Assembly (NCBI GenBank): GCA_016875535.1 | Contig: VGPF01000009.1 | Location: forward strand, 1 to 55,820 | DNA: 55,820 bases | Reading direction: 5' to 3' | DNA from: Chloroflexota bacterium | GTDB taxonomy: Bacteria > Chloroflexota > Dehalococcoidia > SHYB01 | Shown here: positions 35,831 to 44,970 of the stretch, piece after piece | How positions within the stretch are numbered: position 1 is the stretch's first letter | Layout of the letters: each line of letters opens with the position of its first letter | Program-made: the position numbers and the translations under genes | Notes under the pieces: generated by a model | Database searches by the model: none | What the model was told of the DNA's origin: nothing | What the model saw: the letters and a program-made list of their open reading frames with translations, nothing else

Positions 35831-36229
35831 TCATGCCCCGTCCAGTGTGATTTCGATGACGACACGGGTCCTGGCCATGTCAGCGGCGCGCTCGGCGGTG
35901 AGTTTCTTATACTGCCGTTGCAAGCAGCGGGCGATCGCTGCCGTATCGTCGCTGAAAAGCTGCGCGTTTCCAGTTACCGATCTCCCGCGCAACTGCAACC
36001 TCACCTGGTGCTTGGCGCTGACGTTCTTCCACCATGAGCGGTCATTCCGGCTCACAATCGTGACGAGGCTGCCCTGCCGGGTGTACTCCACCGGAGTCGT
36101 GTAGCGCCTGCCGCTCTTTCTCCCGGTGACGGTGATGAGCAGAACGCGGCTGCTCATCAGGAAATGCAGCGGGGACCTTAGGAGCAACTTCGCAAACGGG
36201 TTCACCGCTCTGTTCATGAGTGCCCGCAT
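35831..36229 (-). CDS. Deazaflavin (F420)-dependent nitroreductase-family protein
   Basis: A 132-residue split-barrel protein of the Ddn type: MSSRVLLITVTGRKSGRRYTTPVEYTRQGSLVTIVSR then SWWKNVSAKHQVRLQLRG. The G-R-K-S-G-x-x-x-T-T-P-V motif binds deazaflavin phosphates in this family. Substrate unknown. It suggests that the host makes F420, but no F420 biosynthesis gene is in the window. Confidence 0.87.
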   Translation of the reverse strand: MRALMNRAVNPFAKLLLRSPLHFLMSSRVLLITVTGRKSGRRYTTPVEYTRQGSLVTIVSRNDRSWWKNVSAKHQVRLQLRGRSVTGNAQLFSDDTAAIARCLQRQYKKLTAERAADMARTRVVIEITLDGA

Positions 36230-36367
36230 CTGCCGCCAACCTGCTTCCTGGGATCAAGACACAGGATCGCAGGAGGATATGCCGGATGCGTGAACTGAGG
36301 CCGTGCCCGTGTGCAGAGGCCGTGAAAGGCTGAACCCATGGACGGGCAGAGCGGGCGACGAGCCCTG

Positions 36368-37336
36368 CTACTTCCCCGGCTTCTTTTTCTCAGGAGGAGC
36401 TGACTCTTGTTCTTTCGCCGCTGCCGCCTCAGCCTTCACCAACGGGAGCTTGGTGTTGTACATCTCGCTCAGGACGCGCAGGAAGGCCATCGTCGCCGGG
36501 CTGTAGTGTTGGGCGCGGCGGATAAGGACGCACGTTGGCAGGACCACCCGGTGCGCGCCGGTCAGCGTGATGTGGACCAGGCTCTTTTGGCGCAGATCCC
36601 GCTCGATGGCTCCGAGGGGCAGGAAGGAGACGCCGAAGCCGATCTCCACCATGCGCTTCGTCGCCTCGATGCTATCCAGATTCATCTCCACCCGCGGCAC
36701 GATGCCCGCCTCCTGGCAGACCTCCTGGATGAGGACGAAGTAGGCCGAGCCAGGATCGTAGAGGATAAGCGGCTCCTTGGCGATCTCATAGATGCTGGCC
36801 TTTCCCTTCATCGCGAAGGGATGCTTGGGGTGCGCCACCAGCACGATCTCCTCTTCGTAGATCGGCATGGCCAGGATGTCAGGGTGGTGCAGCTCTCGCG
36901 CCAGGCCGACATGGGCCTCCTCGTCCACCACCATGTTGAGCACGTCCGATGAGCGCCCCACCTTGATGTGCAGCTTGATGGCCGGGAACTTGGCGCGGAA
37001 GCGGTCCAGCATCGTCGGGAGGCTGTAGGTGCCGATGGTGCGCGCCGATGCGATGGTGAGCACGCCGCCCAGGGCCTGCCGCGCCGCCACCACCGCCTCT
37101 TCGCCCTGCTTCAGCTGGTCCAGCGCGCGCTCGGCGAAGGGCAGAAAGGCCTTGCCCATCTCGGTCAGGCGCACGCCGCGCCCCATCCGGTGGAAAAGAA
37201 TGCCTCCCATCTCCTGCTCCAGGGCGTGGATGCGCGCGCCGAGGGCGGGCTGCGTGACATACAGGCCCTCAGCCGCACGGCGGAAACTGCCGCGCTTGGA
37301 TGCCTCCAAAAAGGCTTCAAGCTGCGCGATCTCCAT
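36368..37336 (-). CDS. LysR-family transcriptional regulator
   Basis: A 322-residue LysR regulator. MEIAQLEAFLEASKRGSFRRAAEGLYVTQPALGARIHALEQEMG is the winged helix-turn-helix, and residues about 90-295 form the effector-binding domain (LTIASARTIGTYSLP...). A Lys/Ala/Glu-rich tail ends it. ATG 37336 has GGACGGAGGAG upstream. Transcribed away from aceB with a LysR-type site between, so it probably controls the glyoxylate shunt in response to a small metabolite. Confidence 0.92.
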   Translation of the reverse strand: MEIAQLEAFLEASKRGSFRRAAEGLYVTQPALGARIHALEQEMGGILFHRMGRGVRLTEMGKAFLPFAERALDQLKQGEEAVVAARQALGGVLTIASARTIGTYSLPTMLDRFRAKFPAIKLHIKVGRSSDVLNMVVDEEAHVGLARELHHPDILAMPIYEEEIVLVAHPKHPFAMKGKASIYEIAKEPLILYDPGSAYFVLIQEVCQEAGIVPRVEMNLDSIEATKRMVEIGFGVSFLPLGAIERDLRQKSLVHITLTGAHRVVLPTCVLIRRAQHYSPATMAFLRVLSEMYNTKLPLVKAEAAAAKEQESAPPEKKKPGK

Positions 37337-37359
37337 CCCGCTCCTCCGTCCCACGTGTG

Positions 37360-37374
37360 ATAATTCGGACTTAT
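37360..37374. promoter_or_regulatory. LysR-type T-N11-A operator
   Basis: ATAA-N7-TTAT at 37360-37374 is an interrupted dyad that contains T37361-N11-A37373, the classical LysR-box form. It lies 24 bases upstream of the lysR ATG and 105 bases before the malate synthase start. Confidence 0.5.
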
Positions 37375-37478
37375 CGTTCGTATAGGAAAGACAAGGCTGG
37401 CATTATACCACCACGGCCCGTTACTCTGGTGCAGGGTTGTGCGGTGGTGCGGCAGATACTCGCAATGAGGTTTGACCA

Positions 37479-39053
37479 GTGGGGCCTTCGCTACAGATGC
37501 TCGGACGGCCTACGGACCGCTACGCAGGAATTCTCTCCCAGGAAGCCCTCGAGTTCGTCGCCGCGCTCTCCCTTCCCTTTGAGCCGACCCGCCGCGCCCT
37601 GATGCGAGCCCGCCGCGCCCGGCAGGCGGAGATCGATGCCGGCCGCCTGCCGTCGCTCCCCCAGGAGGATGCGGGCATCCGCGCCCAGGCCTGGCGCGTG
37701 CCGCCTGCCCCAGCCGACCTCCAGGACCGCCGCGTGGAGATCACCGGCCCCGCCTCCGATCGCAAGATGGTGCTCAACGCACTCAATTCCGGTGCCCTGG
37801 GCTACATGGCCGATTTCGAAGATGCCAACTCCCCCGGCTGGGCACAGTGCATCGAAGGCCAGATCAACCTGCGCGATGCTGTCCTCCGCACCTTGACCGT
37901 CCAACGGGCGGATGGCAGCGAGGAGCGACTGAAGGAGAAGACGGCGACGCTCCATGTGCGTCCTCGGGGCCTCCACCTGATGGAGCGCCATCTCTTAGTG
38001 GATGGTCAGCCCGTCAGCGCCGCCCTCTTCGATTTCGGGCTCTTCTTCTTCCACAACGCCCGCGTCCAGCTCGAACGGCGCACCGGCCCCTATTTTTACC
38101 TCCCTAAATTGCAGAACTGCCAGGAGGCGCGGCTGTGGAGCGATCTCTTTGACTCCGCCGAAGACGCCCTCGGCCTTCCCAGGGGCGTGACCCGCGCTAC
38201 CGTCCTCATCGAGCACATCCTTGCCGCCTTTGAGATGGATGAGATCCTGTACGAGCTTCGCGGCCATATCACTGCGCTGAACCTGGGGCGCTGGGACTAC
38301 ATCTATAGCTATATCAAGGCCTTTCGGGACGCCTCCTGGTCGCTCACGCCAGACCGTGGGCAAGTCACTATGGCCACTCCCTTCCTGCGCGCCCCGGCCG
38401 AGATGCTCGTCGCCGCTTGCCACAAGCGCGGGGCCCATGCCCTCGGCGGCATGTCCGCCTTCATCCCTCGGAAGAACGATCCGGAGGCGAACGCCGTCGC
38501 CATTGCCCAGGTGCGCGCTGATAAGGAGCGCGAGGCGAGCCAGGGTTTTGATGGCGCATGGGTCGCTCATCCCGCCCTCGTTGAGTCTGTTGCCCAGATC
38601 TTCGATCGGGCGTTCAGCGGCCCCAACCAGCTTGGCCATATCCCGGAGACACGCGCCGCCTCCAGCGATCTGCTGGAAGCGCCCAAAGGCGCGATCACGG
38701 AGGCGGGCGTTCGCGGCAATATCAGCGTCGCTCTGCAGTATCTGGAGGCCTGGGTGCAGGGCAGTGGCGCAGTCGCGATTGCGAATCTCATGGAGGACAC
38801 GGCCACTGCCGAGATCGCCCGCTCTCAGCTCTGGCATTGGGCCAAGCGCCAGGCCCGCCTCGCCGATGGCCGCCCCATGACCCACGACCTCTATTACCGC
38901 CTCCGCAGTGAGGAGACGGCGAAGCTCGTCGGCGCGCGGGCGGATAAGGGCCCGGGCGCGCTGGACAAGGCCGTGGACCTGCTCGATGAGCTCGTGACCG
39001 CCGACCACTTTGTGGAATTCCTCACCATCCCAGGCTATCGCTACCTTCAGTAA
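37479..39053 (+). CDS. aceB: Malate synthase A
   Basis: A 524-residue enzyme condensing glyoxylate and acetyl-CoA into malate. Characteristic blocks are [41 protein letters not shown], and the run from [18 protein letters not shown] to [16 protein letters not shown]. Also present are [12 protein letters not shown] and the late [19 protein letters not shown] carrying the catalytic Asp. Length matches isoform A. GTG 37479 has GAGG eight bases upstream; ATG 37497 is possible. Forms an operon with isocitrate lyase 17 bases downstream. Confidence 0.96.
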   Translation: MGPSLQMLGRPTDRYAGILSQEALEFVAALSLPFEPTRRALMRARRARQAEIDAGRLPSLPQEDAGIRAQAWRVPPAPADLQDRRVEITGPASDRKMVLNALNSGALGYMADFEDANSPGWAQCIEGQINLRDAVLRTLTVQRADGSEERLKEKTATLHVRPRGLHLMERHLLVDGQPVSAALFDFGLFFFHNARVQLERRTGPYFYLPKLQNCQEARLWSDLFDSAEDALGLPRGVTRATVLIEHILAAFEMDEILYELRGHITALNLGRWDYIYSYIKAFRDASWSLTPDRGQVTMATPFLRAPAEMLVAACHKRGAHALGGMSAFIPRKNDPEANAVAIAQVRADKEREASQGFDGAWVAHPALVESVAQIFDRAFSGPNQLGHIPETRAASSDLLEAPKGAITEAGVRGNISVALQYLEAWVQGSGAVAIANLMEDTATAEIARSQLWHWAKRQARLADGRPMTHDLYYRLRSEETAKLVGARADKGPGALDKAVDLLDELVTADHFVEFLTIPGYRYLQ

Positions 39054-39070
39054 GTCTTAGGAGGACGAAA

Positions 39071-40369
39071 GTGCAGAACCGTGCCGCAAGGATCCAGGAG
39101 CAGATCGCCGAGCTTGAGCGCAGTTGGACCGCCGACGTTCGGTGGAAAGGCATCAAGCGCGCCTATTCCGCTGGCGAGGTCGTCTCCCTGCGGAGCAGCT
39201 TAAGGGTGGAGCAAACCATCGCGAAGGCGGGCAGCCGGCGATTGTGGGACCTCCTCCACACGGAGCCCTATATCGCCACCTTCGGCGCTCTCACCGGCGG
39301 CCAGGCCGTGCAGATGGTGAAGGGCGGCCTCAAGGCGATCTATCTCAGCGGCTGGCAGGTCGCCGCCGATGCGAACCAGGGCGGCAACACCTACCCTGAC
39401 CAGAGCCTCTACCCTGTGAACAGCGTCCCCGCCCTGGTCAAGCGCATCAACAACGCCTTCATGCGCGCCGACCAGATCGAAGGCGATGGCGATATCCACT
39501 GGTACGCCCCCATCGTCGCCGATGCGGAGGCCGGTTTCGGCGGGCCTATCCACGCCTTCGAGCTGATGCGCAACATGATCGAAGCCGGCGCCGCGGGCGT
39601 CCACTTTGAGGACCAGCTGGCCGCTGAAAAGAAGTGCGGCCACATGGGCGGCAAGGTCCTTGTCCCCACCTCCCAGTTCATCCGAACGCTGACCGCCGCG
39701 CGCCTGGCCGCCGATGTCTTGGATGTGCCCACGCTCCTTGTCGCCCGCACAGACGCCCGCGATGCCACCCTGCTCACCTCCGATGTTGACCCCTATGACC
39801 GTCCCTTTGTCACCGGAGAGCGCACGGTGGAGGGCTACCACATGGTCAAGAAGGGCATGGCCTCGCCCACGGCCCGCGCACTTGCCTACGCCCCCTACGC
39901 CGACCTCATCTGGTTCGAAACCTCCGTTCCCGAGCTGGCAGAGGCCAAGAAGTTTGCCGAGACCATTCACGCGAAGTTCCCCGGCAAGCTCCTGGCATAC
40001 AACCTCTCGCCGTCCTTCAACTGGCGCCGCCACCTTGACGCGCCCACCATCGCCAAGTTTCAGAGTGAGCTCGGCGCCATGGGCTTCAAGTTCCAGTTCA
40101 TCACCCTCGCCGGCTGGCACCTCCTCAACTACCACACCTTCGATATGGCCTGCGGCTTTGCCACGGAGGGCATGCCCGCCTACGTTCGCCTTCAGCAGGC
40201 CGAGTTCGCGCGGGAGTCCGATGGCTACACCGCCGTCCGCCACCAGCGCGAATCCGGCGCCGAATACTTTGACAAGGTCGCCATGGCGGCATCGGGCGGC
40301 CAAAGCTCCACTACGGCCCTTCACGGCTCAACGGAGGAGGAGCAGTTCGAGACGGCGAAGGCCCGCTAA
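39071..40369 (+). CDS. aceA: Isocitrate lyase
   Basis: A 432-residue enzyme splitting isocitrate into glyoxylate and succinate. It shows [45 protein letters not shown], the catalytic KKCGH loop with Cys189 ([21 protein letters not shown]), LVARTDA, and [17 protein letters not shown] 39071 has TAGGAGGA upstream. With aceB it permits growth on two-carbon units or on acyl-CoA degradation products. Confidence 0.97.
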   Translation: MQNRAARIQEQIAELERSWTADVRWKGIKRAYSAGEVVSLRSSLRVEQTIAKAGSRRLWDLLHTEPYIATFGALTGGQAVQMVKGGLKAIYLSGWQVAADANQGGNTYPDQSLYPVNSVPALVKRINNAFMRADQIEGDGDIHWYAPIVADAEAGFGGPIHAFELMRNMIEAGAAGVHFEDQLAAEKKCGHMGGKVLVPTSQFIRTLTAARLAADVLDVPTLLVARTDARDATLLTSDVDPYDRPFVTGERTVEGYHMVKKGMASPTARALAYAPYADLIWFETSVPELAEAKKFAETIHAKFPGKLLAYNLSPSFNWRRHLDAPTIAKFQSELGAMGFKFQFITLAGWHLLNYHTFDMACGFATEGMPAYVRLQQAEFARESDGYTAVRHQRESGAEYFDKVAMAASGGQSSTTALHGSTEEEQFETAKAR

Positions 40370-40402
40370 CCGTCTGACGTGACCCTCCTCGGCGCAAAAA
40401 GC

Positions 40403-40436
40403 AACGGGGCCGCTCATTCGAGCGGCCCCGTTTGTT
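40403..40436. terminator. Bidirectional terminator after aceBA
   Basis: A 13-bp perfect stem (AACGGGGCCGCTC, 40403-40415, with 40420-40432) around ATTC, flanked by A-rich and T-rich bases. It separates aceA from the convergent HD-domain gene. Confidence 0.85.
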
Positions 40437-40458
40437 ATCTGAAAACTCGCAGTGCCTG

Positions 40459-41139
40459 CTAGTATTGCAGGTCTAAGTGCGGCCTGCCCCACAAGTGCTT
40501 CCGAGTGAGCGAGAGGCTGCAGGCATCTATGAAGGCGTTGACCACTTCCGGGTCGTAGAGGCGTCCGCGCTCGGTGCGCAGGGTCTCCAGCGCCTTATTG
40601 ATCGGTTGCTCCGCCCCAGGCGCCGAACTGCCGATCATGCGGTCGAAGGCATCCACCACGGCGATGATGCGCGCCGCCAGGGGGATGGACTCTCCCCGCA
40701 GCCCGGCGGGGACGCCGCTGCCGTCCCAGTATTCGTGGTGAAAGAGCACCATCGGCATGATGGGCGTCAGCCACGGGAGGCTGGAGACGATTTTGGCGGC
40801 CCGCAGGCAGTGTGCTCCGTTGTCCGTGGGGCGCGGGGGATGCCCCGCCGGGCGGGCGGGAGCGGCTTCGCCGCCGATGATGCGGCCGATGTCATGCAGA
40901 TAGCCTGCGACCTCAAGCTGGTCAAGGTCGCCGCCGCGCATGCCTATCACCTCTCCCGTCTCCCGCGCCATCTTGCCCACGCGCAGCGAATGCGCCCACA
41001 GGAGCGGGTCCGCAAGGCCGGACATGCTCTCCAACAGCGGCATGACCTCATGCAGGCGAGCCCGCAAGCTCCCCGAATGCGACGGGGACTCCTCACGGAT
41101 GTACGAAAGATTTTCGGTCGGACGGACGAGTGTGGTCAT
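40459..41139 (-). CDS. HD-GYP-like phosphohydrolase, variant GVP motif
   Basis: A 226-residue HD-superfamily protein. H50 (AHSLRVGKMA), H82-D83 (YLHDIGRI), H110, and H134-H135 (LFHHEYWDG) supply the metal-binding residues, and LAARIIAVVDAFDRM follows. The signature loop is DGSGVPAGLRGE, Gly-Val-Pro in place of Gly-Tyr-Pro. HD-GYP proteins hydrolyse cyclic-di-GMP, and the variant may be altered in that activity. No receiver domain is attached. It starts 20 bases downstream of the response regulator, so it may be an output of the adjacent signalling cassette. Confidence 0.82.
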   Translation of the reverse strand: MTTLVRPTENLSYIREESPSHSGSLRARLHEVMPLLESMSGLADPLLWAHSLRVGKMARETGEVIGMRGGDLDQLEVAGYLHDIGRIIGGEAAPARPAGHPPRPTDNGAHCLRAAKIVSSLPWLTPIMPMVLFHHEYWDGSGVPAGLRGESIPLAARIIAVVDAFDRMIGSSAPGAEQPINKALETLRTERGRLYDPEVVNAFIDACSLSLTRKHLWGRPHLDLQY

Positions 41140-41159
41140 TGCACTTCCTCCCCGGGAAG

Positions 41160-41861
41160 TTAATGAACGTCCTTCAGCAATCCGAGCTCTATGGCCTTGG
41201 CGACGGCCTGTGCCCGGCTCGGCTCCCCGAGCTTCAACAAGATATGTCCTACATGGGTGTTCACGGTCTTCACGGAAAGGTCGAAGTGCTCCGCTATGGC
41301 GCGGTCCGTGGCGCCCTGCTGGATCATCTCCAGGATCTCAAGTTCTCTGGCGGTGAGGTCTCGCAGCGGCGGGGTGGAGGTCTCTTCCTTCGGCTGATCG
41401 GCCAGGAAGTCTATGACCCGCGCACTCATAAGATCCGGCAGCGCCGCCTTGCCTTCGTGGACCGTATGGATGGCTTTTAAGAGCTCCTCGCCCGGCGCAT
41501 CCTTCAGGAGATAGCCTCGCGCGCCCGCCTTCACCATCGCCTTGACGTACTGGTCATAGTCGAATGCGGTGAGCGCCAGGCACTTGACTTCCGGGTGCTC
41601 CTTGCGCAGTGCCTTCACCAGGTCTATGCCGCTCCCGCCTTTAAGGCGGATATCAACCACGGCGACGTCCGGGCGGGTCTCCGCGATGACGGCAATCGCC
41701 TCCTGCACCGTCTCCGCCTCGCCGATGACCTGGATGGACGGGTCCTGGGTCAAGAGGTACTTGGTGCCCTCCCGGAACATCTGGTGATCGTCCACAAGGA
41801 CAACCCTAACCGTTCCGCCGGGTGCGTGCTCTCGCACATCGGATATAGACAGCGTCGCCAC
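41160..41861 (-). CDS. NarL/LuxR-type response regulator (intact)
   Basis: A 233-residue two-domain regulator. The receiver has the acidic pair D24-D25 (VVLVDDHQMFREG), phospho-acceptor D70 (VAVVDIRLKGGSG) and the Lys in YLLKDAPG. The C-terminal LuxR helix-turn-helix reads LTARELEILEMIQQGATDRAIAEHFDLSVKTVNTHVGHILLKL. GTG 41861 is chosen because an AAGGAGGGGG ribosome site lies seven bases before it. The ATG at 41885 would overlap that site. It lies 140 bases after the amber-interrupted regulator of the ComP-like kinase and could take its place. Confidence 0.93.
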   Translation of the reverse strand: MATLSISDVREHAPGGTVRVVLVDDHQMFREGTKYLLTQDPSIQVIGEAETVQEAIAVIAETRPDVAVVDIRLKGGSGIDLVKALRKEHPEVKCLALTAFDYDQYVKAMVKAGARGYLLKDAPGEELLKAIHTVHEGKAALPDLMSARVIDFLADQPKEETSTPPLRDLTARELEILEMIQQGATDRAIAEHFDLSVKTVNTHVGHILLKLGEPSRAQAVAKAIELGLLKDVH

Positions 41862-42001
41862 GTTGAATCCCCCTCCTTGCAGCATTCGCGTGAACTGTGT
41901 GCAGGCCAGGCTACCAGGGTTGGAAGTATAAAAAATCCGTAAGAAAAGCCTAGGTACGTACGTACAGGGTGAAGGGTTGGTAATCGGCAGTCCTTTGCCG
42001 A

Positions 42002-42661
42002 TTACTGCTTTTTGATATAGCCGTGCTCGATGGCGATGCGCACGGCCTCCGCCCGCGTGGTGGCTCCCAGCTTTGAAAAGATGTTCGCCACGTGGGACTC
42101 GGCGGTGCGCTGGGAGATTCCCAGGCGCTCCGCGATCTCCTGATTGCGCCGCCCCTGGTAGAGCAGCTCCAGCACTTCGATCTCCCGAATCGTCAGGTCG
42201 TCCGGGGTACGCGGGGAGTCTCGTCGCTCCCGGCTGAGGCTGTCCAAGACGGAGGCCGCGATCCGCCCCGGAAGAACCCCGTGCCCTTCGTAGACATCAT
42301 GGACCGCCTTGATGAGTTGCTCAGGCGGCGTATCTTTCAGGAGGTAGCCGCGCACGCCCGCTCTCGCCAGGGCGTCCACGTACTGCTCGAAGTCGTGGGC
42401 CGTCAGCACCAGCACCCGCGCCGTGGATCCCTTGCGCATCAGCGCCCTGGCCACATCTATCCCGCTGCCGTTCTTGAGCCGGATATCCAGAATCACCACG
42501 TCGGGGGCCAGCTCATCGGTCAGGCGCAAGGCCTCTTCCGCCGTCTCGGCCTCGCCCACCACCTAGATCCCTGGGTCTGCCTCAAGCAGCGCCTTGGTCC
42601 CAACGCGCACGAGGGCGTGGTCTTCCACCAGGAGGACGCGGATAGTGTGCCCTGTCGTCAT
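42002..42661 (-). pseudogene. ComA-like response regulator interrupted by amber codon 33
   Basis: From ATG 42661, which overlaps the kinase stop by four bases, the frame encodes a 219-residue NarL/LuxR regulator. It begins TIRVLLVEDHALVRVGTKALLEADPGI, then has TAG at 42565-42563 (codon 33), then VVGEAETAEEALRL. Phospho-acceptor D59 (VVILDIRLKNGSG), YLLKDTP and the LuxR helix-turn-helix (LTIREIEVLELLYQGRRNQEIAERLGISQRTAESHV) are intact. GAG to TAG by one substitution explains it. Restart at GTG 42562 would lack the acidic pocket and first beta-strand. Either recent decay, a sequencing error, or suppression. Confidence 0.82.
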
Positions 42662-44970
42662 ACGCTCCGTGCCGCCTCGGGGAGGGCAGAGTCCGCCTCC
42701 ACCGGGACGCTGATGGTAATCGTGGCGCCTTGGCCCGGCGCGCTCTCGATGGCAAGCGTCCCGCCCGCGTGGCGGACCCGCTCGCGCATGCCCAGGAGCC
42801 CAAGGTGGCCGTCCTTGGCCGCCCGCTCCCGTTCAGCCGCGCCGAAGCCTCTGCCGTTGTCCATGATCGAGAGGATGGCCTTACCTTGGGCGATTCTAAG
42901 GGATATCGTCGCCTGTGTCGCCCCTGAGTGCTTCACCACGTTGTTCAGGGCCTCCTGGGCGCAGCGGTAGATGGCCAACTCCGAGGCCGCGGGGAGGCGC
43001 GTCTCATCGGGAAAGCCGTCCAGGTCCATGGTGATGTGTACCGCCTCTTTTCCGGGCAGGTTCCGTGCCAGCCAGTCTATCGCATACCGCAGGCCCAGGT
43101 CGTCCAGCATCGGCGGGCGGAGGGCGTTGGTGATGGCGCGCAGCTCCGTGACGAGGGATTTGCCGACGTCAATCACCTTGTCAGAAGGCACGGCGGTTCT
43201 GGACAGGAAGATGGCCTGTTGCAACGGGCCGTCATGGAGGTCTATGGCCAGGCGCGCCCGCTCTTCTTCCTGGGCGGTCATCAGCCGCCCGTTCAAGTCG
43301 CGCAGCTCATCGCTCAGCTTGGAGCGCGCCAGCAGCATGCTGACCAGCGTGGCCATCGGCTCCATTAGCTTCACATCGTCATCCCGAAAGGCCTCCCCTC
43401 CCGATTTAGGCCCGAGAAGGAGCGCCGTGTCTTCATCCAGCACAAAGGCGAGGACCGGGTCGCTTTCCAACTGCCGGATAGCGCTGCCTCGAGAAGGCAG
43501 AAAGCCCGGACTGTCATAGGCGCGTCGCAGGCGCTGGGCGGACATGCCGCCCGAGATGATTTCGGAGGCCGATTGAGACCTGCCGGTGACGACGAGATAC
43601 CCCTCGAGTCTGGCGATCGCCTTCACTTGCTCCAACATGGAGACGACGACGTCTTTGGGCTGCCGCGCCCGCTGGGCCTCTTTGGACAACTCCACGATAG
43701 CCTCCCGGTAATCGAAGACATCCCGGTAGACGTAGGTGTCCGCCAGACGCTGCAAGATGGGGCGCAGGTAGGCGAAGGCGAGGGCGCCGAAGACAACGGC
43801 CCCGGAGGTGATGAGGAGGTCGTTGCGGCGCGATTCAAAGAGGTCCGGCTTGATGGTGATGCCGATCCCCACGAGCAGGATCATAACGACGAGCAACAGG
43901 CCGGAGAGGATGACGTACACGGCGCCGCGCTGGACCAGCCTCCGGATGCCGAGCATCTGGTATTGGAAGATGGAGTAGGCGAAGCCGGTGGGTATTGCCA
44001 GGAGACCGAGTGCGGCGATATCAGGGCGAACGATCTCATCCACGCCGCTGGCGATGGGAAGAAAGACGAGCAGGAGGAGCGGGATGAGTCCTAAAATTGT
44101 TGCAGACGAGACGATGGCCACAACAGAGCGCTCATTATGAGTGCTTGCGCGCCGATAGCCTGTTATGAGCGCGATGATTGAGAAGATGATGAGGAGGATG
44201 AAAGCTATCGAGATACAGGCCTGAAGCCAGGGATATATGTTCGGTTGTGCCGCTGCGGTAAGGATATATATTGCAGTAAGGCCGATACCCGACCAAAGGG
44301 TGATGCTCCGAACCTTTTCGACTAAGCGCGGAGTCCCAGGTGTGAGGCTGGTGTAGAAGGCGAATAGGGCCCAGGGCGAGAACCAGACCAAGGGGAATTG
44401 GAATCCTAGCGCCCAAACCGTGAGTGCTCCCTCAGATGCCGGGACCAACGCAAGGGAGCAGCCTGCGGCGAGTCCCATAAGCCAAAAACTTCGAGCCGAC
44501 TTGAGATCCGGACGTCTCCACAGCACTAAACTCCCGAACGTGACAAAAACAAGACCCAGTAAAGGGAGGGTGTACCGTGAGGCGCCCTCAACTGAACGCC
44601 CGGCCTCGGCTCTGATGGGTGCTTCACTGCCTGAGGCCCCAGGCCGGACCACGCTACGCGGCCGTTCCGTGCCTCCACCCGTTATCCGGAGGACCGGGTC
44701 GCCTACTCGGAGGCCTGCATCCCAACCTGCGCCCGCGGGCATGACCCAGGAGACGCAGTACGGAGCGGCCTCACACTCCTCCAATCGTATTTGCAGCAAA
44801 GGAGAGTCAGTGACAGAACGCTGAGCAAAGAAGAAGAGGCTCGCAAAGAGCAGAACACTGGAGAGGACTAAACCGCGGAGGAGGGGGAGGTTAGGGGAGG
44901 GTTGGCTTGAGGTTCGCGAGGATCCTTCGGCTTGTCCTCGAGAAGTGAGCGAAGCAACCGGGTCTGACAT
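42658..44970 (-). CDS. ComP-like membrane sensor histidine kinase
   Basis: A 770-residue sensor with the architecture of Bacillus ComP. It has an N-terminal membrane span (about 33-50), an extracytoplasmic PDZ-like segment (YCVSWVMPAGAGWDAGLRVGDPVLRI, about 70-96) and roughly eight further spans up to about residue 410. A cytoplasmic GAF-like region follows. The HisKA_3 dimerisation helix has phospho-acceptor H579 (AQEEERARLAIDLHDGPLQQ), and the HATPase domain has ALNNVVKHSGA, DNGRGF and GHLGLLGMRERV. It would sense an external signal, presumably the product of the two genes upstream. ATG 44970 overlaps the synthase gene by 103 bases, and no later in-frame ATG, GTG or TTG precedes the first span. 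Confidence 0.9.
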   Translation of the reverse strand: MSDPVASLTSRGQAEGSSRTSSQPSPNLPLLRGLVLSSVLLFASLFFFAQRSVTDSPLLQIRLEECEAAPYCVSWVMPAGAGWDAGLRVGDPVLRITGGGTERPRSVVRPGASGSEAPIRAEAGRSVEGASRYTLPLLGLVFVTFGSLVLWRRPDLKSARSFWLMGLAAGCSLALVPASEGALTVWALGFQFPLVWFSPWALFAFYTSLTPGTPRLVEKVRSITLWSGIGLTAIYILTAAAQPNIYPWLQACISIAFILLIIFSIIALITGYRRASTHNERSVVAIVSSATILGLIPLLLLVFLPIASGVDEIVRPDIAALGLLAIPTGFAYSIFQYQMLGIRRLVQRGAVYVILSGLLLVVMILLVGIGITIKPDLFESRRNDLLITSGAVVFGALAFAYLRPILQRLADTYVYRDVFDYREAIVELSKEAQRARQPKDVVVSMLEQVKAIARLEGYLVVTGRSQSASEIISGGMSAQRLRRAYDSPGFLPSRGSAIRQLESDPVLAFVLDEDTALLLGPKSGGEAFRDDDVKLMEPMATLVSMLLARSKLSDELRDLNGRLMTAQEEERARLAIDLHDGPLQQAIFLSRTAVPSDKVIDVGKSLVTELRAITNALRPPMLDDLGLRYAIDWLARNLPGKEAVHITMDLDGFPDETRLPAASELAIYRCAQEALNNVVKHSGATQATISLRIAQGKAILSIMDNGRGFGAAERERAAKDGHLGLLGMRERVRHAGGTLAIESAPGQGATITISVPVEADSALPEAARSV

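Noticed and set aside
42563-42565. TAG in the response regulator as pyrrolysine
   Set aside because: Receiver domains have no reason to need pyrrolysine, and GAG to TAG is a single substitution. No PYLIS-like evidence was seen.
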